Of a DNA stretch of 64,000 nucleotides, positions 37,520 to 45,925 are shown piece after piece. The stretch lies in assembly GCA_903935205.1 (NCBI GenBank), contig CAIZQU010000162.1, positions 1-64,000 of the forward strand. The letters are read 5' to 3'. A program made the translations under genes and the position numbers. The stretch is from an uncultured cyanobacterium. Lineage in GTDB: Bacteria; Cyanobacteriota; Cyanobacteriia; PCC-6307; Cyanobiaceae. Every line of letters starts with the position of its first letter. Positions within the stretch are counted from its first letter, which is position 1. The notes beneath the pieces are model-generated. The model had not been told where the DNA came from, did no database searches, and worked only from the letters and a program-made list of their open reading frames with translations.

Positions 37520-38655
37520 GGCGCCAGCTCCCGGCGCAGCCGTTCACCGCTGCGGGCCAGCAGCAGGGCCCGGGCCTGGTCGAGTGCTTCCGGCAGGGTG
37601 CTGAGGCGACCGGCAAACCAGAGGTAGGCCCCCAGGTTCCAGGTCAGGGCCTCCGCCAGGGGACCCTCGCCCCGCAGGGCCGCCAGGGCATCGGCGCGCC
37701 ACTGCTCCAGGCTGTGCCACCCCTGCTCGGCGCCGCTGATGCCGTGGTCGCGGGGGTGAAGCAGGATGCGCTCCACCTGCCCCTGCCGCATCCGCGCGGT
37801 GATGCCGGCCCGGCTGGTGGGCAGGTCGCTGGAGCCCTCCAGACCCTTGACCGTCAGCAGGTCCGCTTCCCCCACCGCCTCCAGCGCCTCCCAGGCCCGG
37901 CTTTCGGTGGGCGGATGCACAAAGCCGCTCACCAGCAGCCGCTCCCCCTGGTGGGGGGTCCAGAGCAGCTCCAGGCTGGCCACCGGCGGACGCTTGCCGA
38001 TCGCCGCCCGGATCGGCACCAGCCGTTCGGCGGCGCTGAAGTGGTCGGGCTGGTGGGTCAGGGCCAGACCATGGCGGTCGAGCCGCGCCTGCAGGGCCGC
38101 CAGGCTCAGGCCCCGCCAGCCGATGCCCAGGGCGGCGAAGAGTTCGGCCAGGGTGATCCCGTATTTCACGGGCATCGGCTCGCCGCCGTGCAGCACCACC
38201 GGCACCCCCTCCGCCGCCAGCACCAGGGCCAGCAGTGGCAGCAGCGGTGCGGTGCGGTTGCGGCCGTCGTAGGGGACGCTGAAACAGAGGGCCCGCCGCC
38301 CCGGGGTGTGCAGGGTCGGCCCGAGGGCCCGGTAGCCCTCCAGCATCCCCGTCAGCTCCTGGGGGGTGGGGCGGCGGATGCGGTGGGCGATCAGGAAGGC
38401 CGCCAGCTGGGCGTCGTCGACCCTGCCGCCCAGCATCAGGTCGATCGCTTCCCGCGCCTCCTCCCGGCTGAGGCCGGTGCTGGTGTGCTCACCGCTGCCC
38501 ACCTTGCCGAGCAGATCGCAGAAGCGGGCGCGCTCCGGGCCGAGGGCCAGCTGGCGCTGGATCCGCCGCTCCGCCAGGCAGCCCGGATCGAGGCCGGCTG
38601 CCAGCGCGTCGATCTCCCCCGTTTCAGCGTTCTGTAGCGAAGGCAACAGTTCCAC
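37516..38655 (-). CDS. TrpD2-like anthranilate-phosphoribosyltransferase-family protein
   Basis: This 379-residue protein has the layout of the nucleoside phosphorylase class III fold shared with TrpD: LSREEAREAIDLMLGG, AAFLIAHRIRRPTPQELTGM and VPYDGRNRTAPLLPLLALVL, which replaces the PRPP loop. HGGEPMPVKYGITLAELF and KGLEGSSDLPTSR follow. The TrpD glycine/threonine loop (GTGGD) is not conserved, so tryptophan synthesis is unlikely. Homologues sit in cyanobacterial nitrate clusters. It is divergent from nirA and upstream of the nitrate-reductase-associated gene. Confidence 0.8.
   Translation of the reverse strand: MELLPSLQNAETGEIDALAAGLDPGCLAERRIQRQLALGPERARFCDLLGKVGSGEHTSTGLSREEAREAIDLMLGGRVDDAQLAAFLIAHRIRRPTPQELTGMLEGYRALGPTLHTPGRRALCFSVPYDGRNRTAPLLPLLALVLAAEGVPVVLHGGEPMPVKYGITLAELFAALGIGWRGLSLAALQARLDRHGLALTHQPDHFSAAERLVPIRAAIGKRPPVASLELLWTPHQGERLLVSGFVHPPTESRAWEALEAVGEADLLTVKGLEGSSDLPTSRAGITARMRQGQVERILLHPRDHGISGAEQGWHSLEQWRADALAALRGEGPLAEALTWNLGAYLWFAGRLSTLPEALDQARALLLARSGERLRRELAP
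38633..38648. promoter_or_regulatory. Relaxed NtcA-like site at the trpD2/nirA divergence
   Basis: The plus strand reads gta-gcgaaggc-aac within TGT-N10-ACA, the same form as the site before nrtA. It overlaps the first codons of the TrpD2-like gene, so it could drive only nirA. The best A/T stretch behind it (aattatctatga, 38674-38685) starts 26 bases away, a little far for the usual spacing. Confidence 0.3.
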
Positions 38656-39393
38656 GGCGGGGTCTGGTCCTGGAATTATCTATGAGAGCAACTTGCGGCC
38701 GGCGAGCCCATGTCCCAACCGGGCTTGGTCAGCGTCAGGGCATTGATGGAATGCGGTTGATGCGGGCGTTGGTCGTCCCGCCTTCTTTTTCGGGCCAGGT
38801 CCCTCCGCTGTTTCTGAGCGCTCCATCCTCAGCCCCTGGCGTTTTGGATCGCTCAGACCCTGCTCTTTCTCCCCTGGGAGGGACAGCAGGGCTGGAGACG
38901 ACCAGGACCGACGCGCACCCGGTGCCGGCCGGCTGGAGCTGATCCCTGGCGGCGGAGATCCGCCAACCGGGCGTTCCGCACCCATCACCGACCCTTCCGG
39001 CCGATCGGGGTGCCCCTGCGGACCTTCGAGGTGAGACCCGCTCCGCGACCCGCTCCGCGGCCAGCCCAGCCAGGTTTCGGAGGGGATTCCGCCCCCACTC
39101 AGGCCTCAGCCCCGAGCCCCACCCCTGCGGCGGCGGCACCAACCGGCCCCGCTGCCGTTGCCCCGGCCCGGCTCAACGCCCCGCCGATCGCCCTGGATGT
39201 CGGTTCTGGCCATCGCCCCAGGCCGTCGCTTCCGGGTCCGATCGCGTCTCCGTCTCCGGCACCGGGGCCCTTCCGTCCCAGCGCAGGGGCCAGGTCGGCC
39301 AGCCCGTGCCACTCCAGCCAGGCGGTGCCAACCAGGCCCGCCGCCATGGCGACCCTCCCCGGGGCGCCCCGTTGCTCCTCCTTTCCCCTTCCC
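38656..39393. other. Long region between trpD2-like gene and nirA
   Basis: About 740 bases precede the family-typical nirA start. Open frames here are Pro/Ala/Arg-rich and unconvincing. The nirA frame is open back to GTG 39010, which would add 128 low-complexity residues. A short direct repeat cccgctccgcg occurs twice near 39039-39059. I see no other gene. Confidence 0.4.
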
Positions 39394-40980
39394 ATGTCCG
39401 TCACCCCCGGCCGAGCATCCGTCGGCGCTGAAGCCGATCCCGCCGCCGCACCCCCGGAGCCCCAGCTCAGCAAGGTGGAGCGGGCCAAGGCGGGGCTGTG
39501 CGGCCTCGATCTCGAACCCCGCCTGGAGGCCCTGGGCCAGGCCGGCTGGGAGACGCTCGACGAGGAGACGCTGACGATCCATCTGAAATGGCTGGGGATC
39601 TTTTTCCGGCCGGTCACCCCGGGGCGGTTCATGGTGCGGCTGCGGCTGCCCAATGGCCTGATCCGCGCCGACCAGCTCGAGGCCCTGGCCGAGGTGGTGG
39701 ACCGCTGCGGTGAGCACGGCAGCGCCGACATCACCACCCGCCAGAACCTGCAGCTGCGGGGTCTGCTGCTGGAGGACATGGCGCCCCTGCTGCGCCGTCT
39801 GCAGGCGGTGGGGCTCACCAGCCGCCAGTCCGGCCATGACAACCCCCGCAACGTCACCGGCAACCCCCTGGCGGGTCTGGATCCTGAGGAGTTCATCGAC
39901 ACCCGTCCCCTGGTGCAGGCGATCCAGGACCGGCTGCTCGGCGAGGGCGGACCCCGCAACCTGCCCCGCAAGTTCAACGTGGCCGTCGGCGGCGCCCCCG
40001 ACAGCTTCCTGCTCCACAACGACCTGGCCTTCCTGCCGGCCCGGCGGGACGGTGTGCTCGGCTTCACGGTGATGGTGGGAGGCTTCTTCTCAGCCCAGCG
40101 CAACGAGCTGGCGATTCCCCTTGGCCTCTGGTTGCGGCCGGAGCAGCTGCCCGGGTTCTGCAGCGCCCTGGTGGGCCATTTCGAGCGCCAGGGGGATCGG
40201 GCCGCCCGCAACCGCAGTCGGCTGATGTATCTGATCGATGCCCTCGGCCTTGAGACCTATCGCGACCAGGTGCTCGCCAGTTGGCGGGAGCTGGAGGGTG
40301 AGGCGGCCGAGGCCCTCCCCGACGACGGCTCCCATCTGGTGGTGCGACCGCCCCGGGACATCTGCGGCGTCCACCCCCAGAAGCAGCCGGGTCTTTGCTG
40401 GGTCGGTCTGAATGTGCCCGTGGGGCGCCTCGATGGCGAGGCGATGGCCGAGCTGGCCGGTCTGGCCCGCCGCTACGGCAGCGGCGAGCTGCGCTTCAGC
40501 GAGAGCCAGAACGTGTTGATCGCCGATGTGCCCGAGGGGCGCTGCGCCGACCTGCTGGCCGAGCCCCTGCTGCAGCGCTTTTCCGCCAGTCCCGGGCCCC
40601 TGCTGGCGGAGGCGGTGAGCTGCACCGGTAACCGCTACTGCAGCTTCGCCCTGATCCCCACCAAGACCACCGCCCAGGCCGTGGTGGAGGAGCTGGAGCA
40701 ACGGCTCGAGTTGCCCCATGCCGTGCGCACCCACTGGACCGGTTGCCCCAATGCCTGCGGCCAGCCCTACATGGGTGAGATCGGTCTGATGGGGGCCAAG
40801 GCCCGCCACGAGGGGCAGATGGTGGAGGCCGCCAAGATCTTTCTCGGCGGCGACATGGGCGCCGATCCGAAACTGGCGGCCCTGCATCACAAGGGCGTGC
40901 CCCTCAGCCAACTGGCCGACGTGCTCGAGGATCTGCTGGTGGAGCGCTTCGGTGCGCGCCGTCGCCTCGGCTCCAGCTGA
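39394..40980 (+). CDS. nirA: Ferredoxin-nitrite reductase
   Basis: This 528-residue enzyme makes the six-electron reduction of nitrite to ammonium. Siroheme/[4Fe-4S] cysteines are C410 and C416 (CTGNRYC) and C451 and C455 (GCPNAC). Upstream it has FMVRLRLPNGLIRADQLEAL and DITTRQNLQLRG, and a mid segment LPRKFNVAVGG. ATG 39394 (MSVTPGRAS) gives the usual length; upstream frame is low-complexity. The 3' end may overlap a small convergent gene. It depends on siroheme, whose genes follow at 41656-44069. Confidence 0.95.
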   Translation: MSVTPGRASVGAEADPAAAPPEPQLSKVERAKAGLCGLDLEPRLEALGQAGWETLDEETLTIHLKWLGIFFRPVTPGRFMVRLRLPNGLIRADQLEALAEVVDRCGEHGSADITTRQNLQLRGLLLEDMAPLLRRLQAVGLTSRQSGHDNPRNVTGNPLAGLDPEEFIDTRPLVQAIQDRLLGEGGPRNLPRKFNVAVGGAPDSFLLHNDLAFLPARRDGVLGFTVMVGGFFSAQRNELAIPLGLWLRPEQLPGFCSALVGHFERQGDRAARNRSRLMYLIDALGLETYRDQVLASWRELEGEAAEALPDDGSHLVVRPPRDICGVHPQKQPGLCWVGLNVPVGRLDGEAMAELAGLARRYGSGELRFSESQNVLIADVPEGRCADLLAEPLLQRFSASPGPLLAEAVSCTGNRYCSFALIPTKTTAQAVVEELEQRLELPHAVRTHWTGCPNACGQPYMGEIGLMGAKARHEGQMVEAAKIFLGGDMGADPKLAALHHKGVPLSQLADVLEDLLVERFGARRRLGSS

Positions 40981-41350
40981 GACGCCCCATGCCGAAGCGA
41001 CCGAGCCATCCCTGCGCGGCCTGGACCGGCGCCCGACGGCTGAGGCTGTCGATCCGCTCCATGGCGGCCGTGTCCTGGAGGTCGTCGACGCTGTACAGCA
41101 GGGCCGTGATCCGCTCCGGGTCGATCTCGAGGGCGGCCACCTCCTGCCAGAGCCGCTCGCTGGCCTGGCGGTCGCCGCGTCGGAACTGGGCCTCCGCCAG
41201 CTGCCGCGTCAGCAGGAACACCAACTGTCGCTCCTTGAGGGCGGTGAAGTCGCCCGCCCACGGGGGGCAGCTCCCCCGCAGGGCCGGCTCCAGGGTTTGG
41301 GCTCCCGGCCGGGGGCCGCTGCCCGGGGGGATGACTCGGTCCGTGGCCAT
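40904..41350 (-). CDS. Small hypothetical protein, convergent with nirA
   Basis: From ATG 41350 this encodes 148 residues. The middle (TALKERQLVFLLTRQLAEAQ, FRRGDRQASERLWQEVAALE, DPERITALLYSVDDL) looks like genuine helical coding sequence, TPR-like in spacing. The last ~25 residues overlap the nirA 3' end and look unconstrained. I do not recognise the family. A perfect NtcA box lies 88 bases upstream of its start and could serve it. Confidence 0.45.
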   Translation of the reverse strand: MATDRVIPPGSGPRPGAQTLEPALRGSCPPWAGDFTALKERQLVFLLTRQLAEAQFRRGDRQASERLWQEVAALEIDPERITALLYSVDDLQDTAAMERIDSLSRRAPVQAAQGWLGRFGMGRLSWSRGDGAHRSAPPADPRARRPVG

Positions 41351-41438
41351 GGTCAGCGTCCCCGAAACGGAGGAACGCTTCACCTTTAGATCTGGGCTGG
41401 GGCGATCGGGCCGCCCGGCGAGGCCATGCCCATGAAAC

Positions 41439-41452
41439 GTATTGCCCGATAC
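41439..41452. promoter_or_regulatory. NtcA box between the small gene and the siroheme genes
   Basis: The sequence gta-ttgcccga-tac is a perfect palindromic GTA-N8-TAC site. It lies in the 305-base divergent space between the small minus-strand gene and the CbiX-domain gene. No good -10 hexamer is visible at 22 bases on either side, so the direction served is unclear; siroheme synthesis for NirA is the logical target. I see nothing else in this space. Confidence 0.6.
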
Positions 41453-41655
41453 ACGAATCAGTGGATCCCGGGGCCTGCCTGCCCGGGCCGAGCCAACCCC
41501 GGACCGGCCACCTCTCCCCCAGCCCCTGCCGCCCGCCCATGGGCCGGGTCGGCGCCCCGGTTCGGCGCTCCAGGGGGGCCGGCGGCTCCCGAGCATCCGG
41601 CCACCAGGGCGGCCGGGTCGATCCATCCCACCCTCGCCGCCACCTCGTTCCTGCC

Positions 41656-43287
41656 ATGGTGAGTTCCATCGGGTCGCCGCCGCCCTTGGCCACGCCCTCC
41701 ACCACCGGGTCCATCCGTCCCTTCGATCTCGATCCGGCAGGCCTGCCCCCGCCCCAGGCCCCGGAGCGCTGGGCCTTCCTGCAGGCCCTGCGCCGCGGTC
41801 CCCTGCCTCTGGAGGCCTGGCTGACGGCGATCGAGGCCGGGACCGTGGCGCCCCTGGCCGACCTGCTGGCCGCCCTGGTGGACCATCTCGATGCCTCGGC
41901 CAGTCTGCGCCTGCTGCGCTGGTGGCTGCTCTCCCCCGAGCGGGATCCCGGCCTGCCGGAACGCATCCTCCGCCACCGGGATCGGGCCCACGGGGCCCTG
42001 CTGCGCGAAGCGATCGTTTCCCTTGATGCCGCCGCGGCCGCCGCCCCCAGCACCCTCCGGGCTGCGGCAGGCCCCGCCGCGATCGCCGCCCCTGCCGCCG
42101 TTCCCTTGACGCTCGCCCTTCGCGAGGGGAGTGCGGCCGCTGCGGCCCCGGCGGTTGACGCCCCTTCCCGCGACGCGACCGCCCCGCCGCTGGGCCATGC
42201 CAGCGCTGCCAGCGGTGCCAGCCCCCATGCCCTTCAGGCCGTGCTGCTGCCCCTGCTGGGCCATCAGCGCTGCCCCGCCGACTTTCCCCTGCTCAGCGCC
42301 ATGGCCCTCGAGCCCCGGCCCAGCCCGGTGCGCCGTGCCGCCCTGGAGGGATTGCTGCTGGGCCTCGGGGCCTGGCCGCTTCAGCCCCTGCGGGCAACCC
42401 TGGAACAGCTGGCCCGCGACCTTGAGCCGCGCCTGGCGGCGGCGGCGATCGATGGCCTGGCCCGCCTGCCGGGTTGTCGGCCCCAGCTGGCGCGCCTGGC
42501 CGCCGCCCCCCTCGATGGCGCCCTCCTGGCCCGGGTGCACCGGCGCCTGCGGGCCACCCCCGCCACTCCCCTGGTGCTGGTGGTGCATGGCCGCGCCGGC
42601 GGGCTGATCCCCGCCGAACTCCAGGAACTCGCCGCCGAGCTGCAGGAGCGCCGCGCTGCCCCCGTCGTCCTCCAGGCCCTTTCGGCGGCGGTGGGCCCCC
42701 TGGCGGCCGAGCCGGCGCCCCTGGAGCCAGCGACCCTGGCTGACGCGTTCCCCCAGCCCCCGCTGCCCCATCCGGCCCCGGCCGCCCTGGGGTCGGCCGG
42801 GCTGGGGCCGCCGCAGCCCGGCCTGGCCCTGGTGCCCCTGCTGCTGCTGCCCGGCCACCATGTGCGCCGCGATCTGGCGGTGATCGCCGCCGACCTGGCG
42901 CGACGGGGGCCCCTGCGGCGCTGGCCCTTCCTCGGCGCCTGGCCCCTCTGGCAGCGCGCCCTGGCCGAGGAGGCCGCGGCGCTGGCGGCAGCGGCCGGCG
43001 CCGCCCATCCCCAGCTGCTCCATCACCCCCTGGAGGGGGAGCTGGCCCGCCGCTATCTGGCCCTGCTCGCGCGCCGCTGCGCTGCGGAATGCCTGCCTGT
43101 TCCATACAGTTCGGCCACGGCCGCGGAGGTGCCCCTGCTGATTCAGCGCCCGGTCCTGCCGCTCACCCTGGCCACAAGCCGCCTCAGCGAGGCCCTCACC
43201 CCCAGCCTCGGGCCCGCCGCCGCGCCCCTGCTGGCCCGCCCCCGCCTGCGCAGCGCCCTGCTGGCCCTGCTGGAGACCCTCCCATGA
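41656..43287 (+). CDS. CbiX-like (sirohydrochlorin chelatase family) protein with N-terminal helical-repeat region
   Basis: This 543-residue protein has a C-terminal part with PLVLVVHGRAGGLIPAELQE, ALVPLLLLPGHHVRRDLAVI and later PFLGAWPLW, the pattern of CbiX/SirB-type chelatases that insert iron or cobalt into sirohydrochlorin. The N-terminal ~270 residues are Leu/Ala-rich helices resembling HEAT repeats (PSPVRRAALEGLLLGLGAW, LEPRLAAAAIDGLARL). Strong Ala bias makes the domain edge uncertain. The stop overlaps the cobA start (ATGA), so it likely finishes siroheme made by CobA. Confidence 0.7.
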   Translation: MVSSIGSPPPLATPSTTGSIRPFDLDPAGLPPPQAPERWAFLQALRRGPLPLEAWLTAIEAGTVAPLADLLAALVDHLDASASLRLLRWWLLSPERDPGLPERILRHRDRAHGALLREAIVSLDAAAAAAPSTLRAAAGPAAIAAPAAVPLTLALREGSAAAAAPAVDAPSRDATAPPLGHASAASGASPHALQAVLLPLLGHQRCPADFPLLSAMALEPRPSPVRRAALEGLLLGLGAWPLQPLRATLEQLARDLEPRLAAAAIDGLARLPGCRPQLARLAAAPLDGALLARVHRRLRATPATPLVLVVHGRAGGLIPAELQELAAELQERRAAPVVLQALSAAVGPLAAEPAPLEPATLADAFPQPPLPHPAPAALGSAGLGPPQPGLALVPLLLLPGHHVRRDLAVIAADLARRGPLRRWPFLGAWPLWQRALAEEAAALAAAAGAAHPQLLHHPLEGELARRYLALLARRCAAECLPVPYSSATAAEVPLLIQRPVLPLTLATSRLSEALTPSLGPAAAPLLARPRLRSALLALLETLP

Positions 43288-44069
43288 GCGACGCGACCCC
43301 TGGCACCGTGTATCTGGTGGGGGCCGGCCCTGGCGACCCGGAGCTGCTCACCCTGCGGGCCCACAGGCTGCTGCGCCAGTGCGATGCCCTCGTCCACGAC
43401 GCCCTGGTGCCGGGCGCCCTGCTCGATCTGGTGCCGGACCATTGCGAACGCCATTTCGTCGGCAAGCGCCGCGGCCACCACTCGGTGCCCCAGCCCAGCA
43501 CCAATGCGGTCCTGGCGGACCTCGCCCGGCGACACCGCACGGTGGTGCGGCTCAAGGGGGGCGATCCGTTTCTGTTCGGCCGCGGCGGCGAGGAGGCCGC
43601 CCACCTGGCGGCCCAGGGCATCCCGGTCGAGGTGGTGCCCGGCGTGACCGCCGGCATCGCGGCCCCGGCCTACGCCGGCATTCCGGTGACCCATCGGCGG
43701 GCAGGCTCCAGCGTCACCTTCGTGACCGGCCATGAGGAGATCGACAAGGCCAGGCCGGGCGTCGACTGGCGTGGCCTGGCCCGCAGCAGCGATGGGCTGG
43801 TGATCTACATGGGTCTCCATAACCTGGCGGCGATCACGGCGGAGCTGCTGGCCGGTGGCCTGGCCCCCGACACGCCCGCCGCCGTGATTCAGCAGGGCAC
43901 GGTGCGGGGGCAGCGCACCCTGCTGGCGCCCCTGGCCGAGCTGGCTGATGCGGTGCAGCGGGGGGGCTTCGGCTCGCCGGCCATCGTGGTGGTCGGCGCC
44001 GTCGTCGACCAGCGGGTCGCCGCCTGCGCCCCCACCCCCGCCGACACCGAGATGCCCCTGCCGCTCTGA
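43284..44069 (+). CDS. cobA: Uroporphyrinogen-III C-methyltransferase
   Basis: This 261-residue SUMT has VYLVGAGPGDPELLTLRAHR, VRLKGGDPFLFGRGGEEA, VVPGVTAGIAAPAYAGIPVT and VIYMGLHNLAAI, all canonical. It makes precorrin-2, the precursor of siroheme for NirA and of cobalamin. It lacks the CysG dehydrogenase/chelatase half, a role probably filled by the overlapping CbiX-like gene. Confidence 0.93.
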   Translation: MSDATPGTVYLVGAGPGDPELLTLRAHRLLRQCDALVHDALVPGALLDLVPDHCERHFVGKRRGHHSVPQPSTNAVLADLARRHRTVVRLKGGDPFLFGRGGEEAAHLAAQGIPVEVVPGVTAGIAAPAYAGIPVTHRRAGSSVTFVTGHEEIDKARPGVDWRGLARSSDGLVIYMGLHNLAAITAELLAGGLAPDTPAAVIQQGTVRGQRTLLAPLAELADAVQRGGFGSPAIVVVGAVVDQRVAACAPTPADTEMPLPL

Positions 44070-44156
44070 GGCGGCGCCAACGGGCTGCCCCCCCTGGCCG
44101 GGGGCGTGGGCGACCGTAGTGTGGATCCTCCCCGTGCCTCGCCGCAGTCTCGATTC

Positions 44157-45230
44157 ATGATCCCCACCGCCGACCTGCACGTGGTCGAGACCCGGCCTCT
44201 GGTGCCACCTGAGGTCCTGCACCGCGAGCTGCCGATCACGGAGACCGCGGCCCGCACCGTGCAGCAGGCCCGGGAGCGGATCAAGGCGATCCTCCACGGC
44301 GGCGACAGGCGCCAGCTGGTGATCGTCGGCCCCTGCTCCGTCCATGACGTGGGCGCGGCCCGGGAGTACGCCGCCGCGATCCTGGAGGCCCACCGCCGCC
44401 ATCGCGACGATCTGGAGATCGTGATGCGGGTCTATTTCGAGAAGCCCCGCACCACCGTGGGCTGGAAGGGGATGATCAACGATCCCCATCTCGATGGCAG
44501 CTACGACATCAACACCGGCCTGCGCCGCGCCCGGGGCCTGCTCCTCGATCTGGCGGAGATGGGTCTGCCAGCGGCCACCGAGCTGCTCGATCCGGTGGTT
44601 CCCCAGTACATCGCCGATCTGATCGGCTGGACGGCCATCGGCGCCCGTACCACCGAGAGCCAGACCCACCGCGAGATGGCCTCGGGGCTGTCGATGCCGA
44701 TCGGTTTCAAGAATGGCACCGATGGCAGCGCCGTCACCGCGATCAATGCCATGGAGGCGGCTGCCCGCCCCCACCACTTTCTGGGCATCAGCCAGCGCGG
44801 TAATGCCGCGATCGTGAGCACCACGGGCAATCCCGATGGCCACCTGGTGCTGCGGGGCGGCAAGGATGGCTCCAACTACCACCCCGAAGCGATCGAGGCC
44901 GCCGCCGCCCAGCTCGCCAAGGGGGGCCTGCCCGCCCGCCTGATGGTCGACTGCAGCCATGGCAACTCCAACAAGGACTACCGGCGCCAGGGGGAGGTGC
45001 TGCGCGCCATCGCCGAGCAGGTGCGGGCCGGCTCAGCGCACGTGATGGGGGTGATGCTGGAGAGCCATCTGGTGGCCGGAAGTCAGAAGATCCCCGCCGA
45101 TCTCAGCCAGCTCACCTACGGCCAGAGCATCACCGATGCCTGCATCGATCTGCCCACCACCCTGGAGCTGCTCGAAGACCTCGCGGCGGCGGTCCGGGCC
45201 GTGGGCCAGCAGCAGCTGGCGGCGGTCTGA
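44157..45230 (+). CDS. 3-deoxy-7-phosphoheptulonate (DAHP) synthase, type I
   Basis: This 357-residue enzyme condenses PEP and erythrose-4-phosphate, the first step of aromatic biosynthesis. Diagnostic stretches are LVIVGPCSVHD, MRVYFEKPRTTVGWKGMIND, DINTGLRRARGLL, GARTTESQTHREMASGLSMP, GFKNGTDG and MVDCSHGNSNKDY. ATG 44157 is the natural start of this AroF/G/H-type protein. It follows cobA by 87 bases and is probably transcribed separately. Confidence 0.93.
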   Translation: MIPTADLHVVETRPLVPPEVLHRELPITETAARTVQQARERIKAILHGGDRRQLVIVGPCSVHDVGAAREYAAAILEAHRRHRDDLEIVMRVYFEKPRTTVGWKGMINDPHLDGSYDINTGLRRARGLLLDLAEMGLPAATELLDPVVPQYIADLIGWTAIGARTTESQTHREMASGLSMPIGFKNGTDGSAVTAINAMEAAARPHHFLGISQRGNAAIVSTTGNPDGHLVLRGGKDGSNYHPEAIEAAAAQLAKGGLPARLMVDCSHGNSNKDYRRQGEVLRAIAEQVRAGSAHVMGVMLESHLVAGSQKIPADLSQLTYGQSITDACIDLPTTLELLEDLAAAVRAVGQQQLAAV

Positions 45231-45251
45231 AGGGTCGCACCCTGGCCCCGT

Positions 45252-45920
45252 TCAGGCCAGGGCATGCCAGAGCACGGCCACCAGCAGCGGCACGCTGAGG
45301 TTGTCCACCCCCTGCCAGGCCACCTGCTCCAGAGCCGTGGCCGCCAGGGCGATCAAGGGCAAGCTCCAGGCCTCTGGGCTGGCCTGGGGCGCCAGGGCGG
45401 CCACCGAGGCGAGGGCCAGCAGGCTGCCGCCGGCCATGGCGGCGGTGCCGACCAGGGAGCGCCTCTCGCCGAACACCCGCCAGCAGGGCGATGGGATCAG
45501 GGGACCCAGCAGCCCTGCCAGACCATCACCCAGGGCCATCACCAGCACCCCGGCGGCGGCCGCGGCCTGGTGCCAGGGCCACCAGAGCATCAGCAGCAGG
45601 GTGATGGAGGCGCCGTAGGCCACCGTGCCGAAACTGTGGCGATCCACATCCTCGATCGCCGGCAACAGCCGACGGCGGTGGTTGAGCAAGGCCAGCAGGG
45701 TCACCAGGGCGGCAGCGCCGATGGCGATCCATCGATCCAGATTCAGCCCCCAGGCGATCAGCAGAACCGGACCGGCGCCGATGTGAGCCACCTTGCGGCT
45801 CCACTCCCGCTGTTCCGGCCAGCGCTGGCGAACCGCCAGGGCCAGGGCCGCCACCAGCGACAGCCAGAGCAGGGCCACCCCCACCCCCAGCACCTGGCCC
45901 AGCCAACCGCCGCCGGCCAC
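45252..45920 (-). CDS. Phytol/dolichol kinase-family membrane protein
   Basis: This 222-residue protein has about six hydrophobic segments. SRKVAHIGAGPVLLIAWGL and VLVMALGDGLAGLLG are the two signatures of the CTP-dependent polyprenol/phytol kinase family, which in cyanobacteria salvages phytol for tocopherol and chlorophyll. GTG start 45920 lies 5 bases after the sigma factor stop, on the same strand. Confidence 0.8.
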   Translation of the reverse strand: MAGGGWLGQVLGVGVALLWLSLVAALALAVRQRWPEQREWSRKVAHIGAGPVLLIAWGLNLDRWIAIGAAALVTLLALLNHRRRLLPAIEDVDRHSFGTVAYGASITLLLMLWWPWHQAAAAAGVLVMALGDGLAGLLGPLIPSPCWRVFGERRSLVGTAAMAGGSLLALASVAALAPQASPEAWSLPLIALAATALEQVAWQGVDNLSVPLLVAVLWHALA

Positions 45921-45925
45921 CGGGG

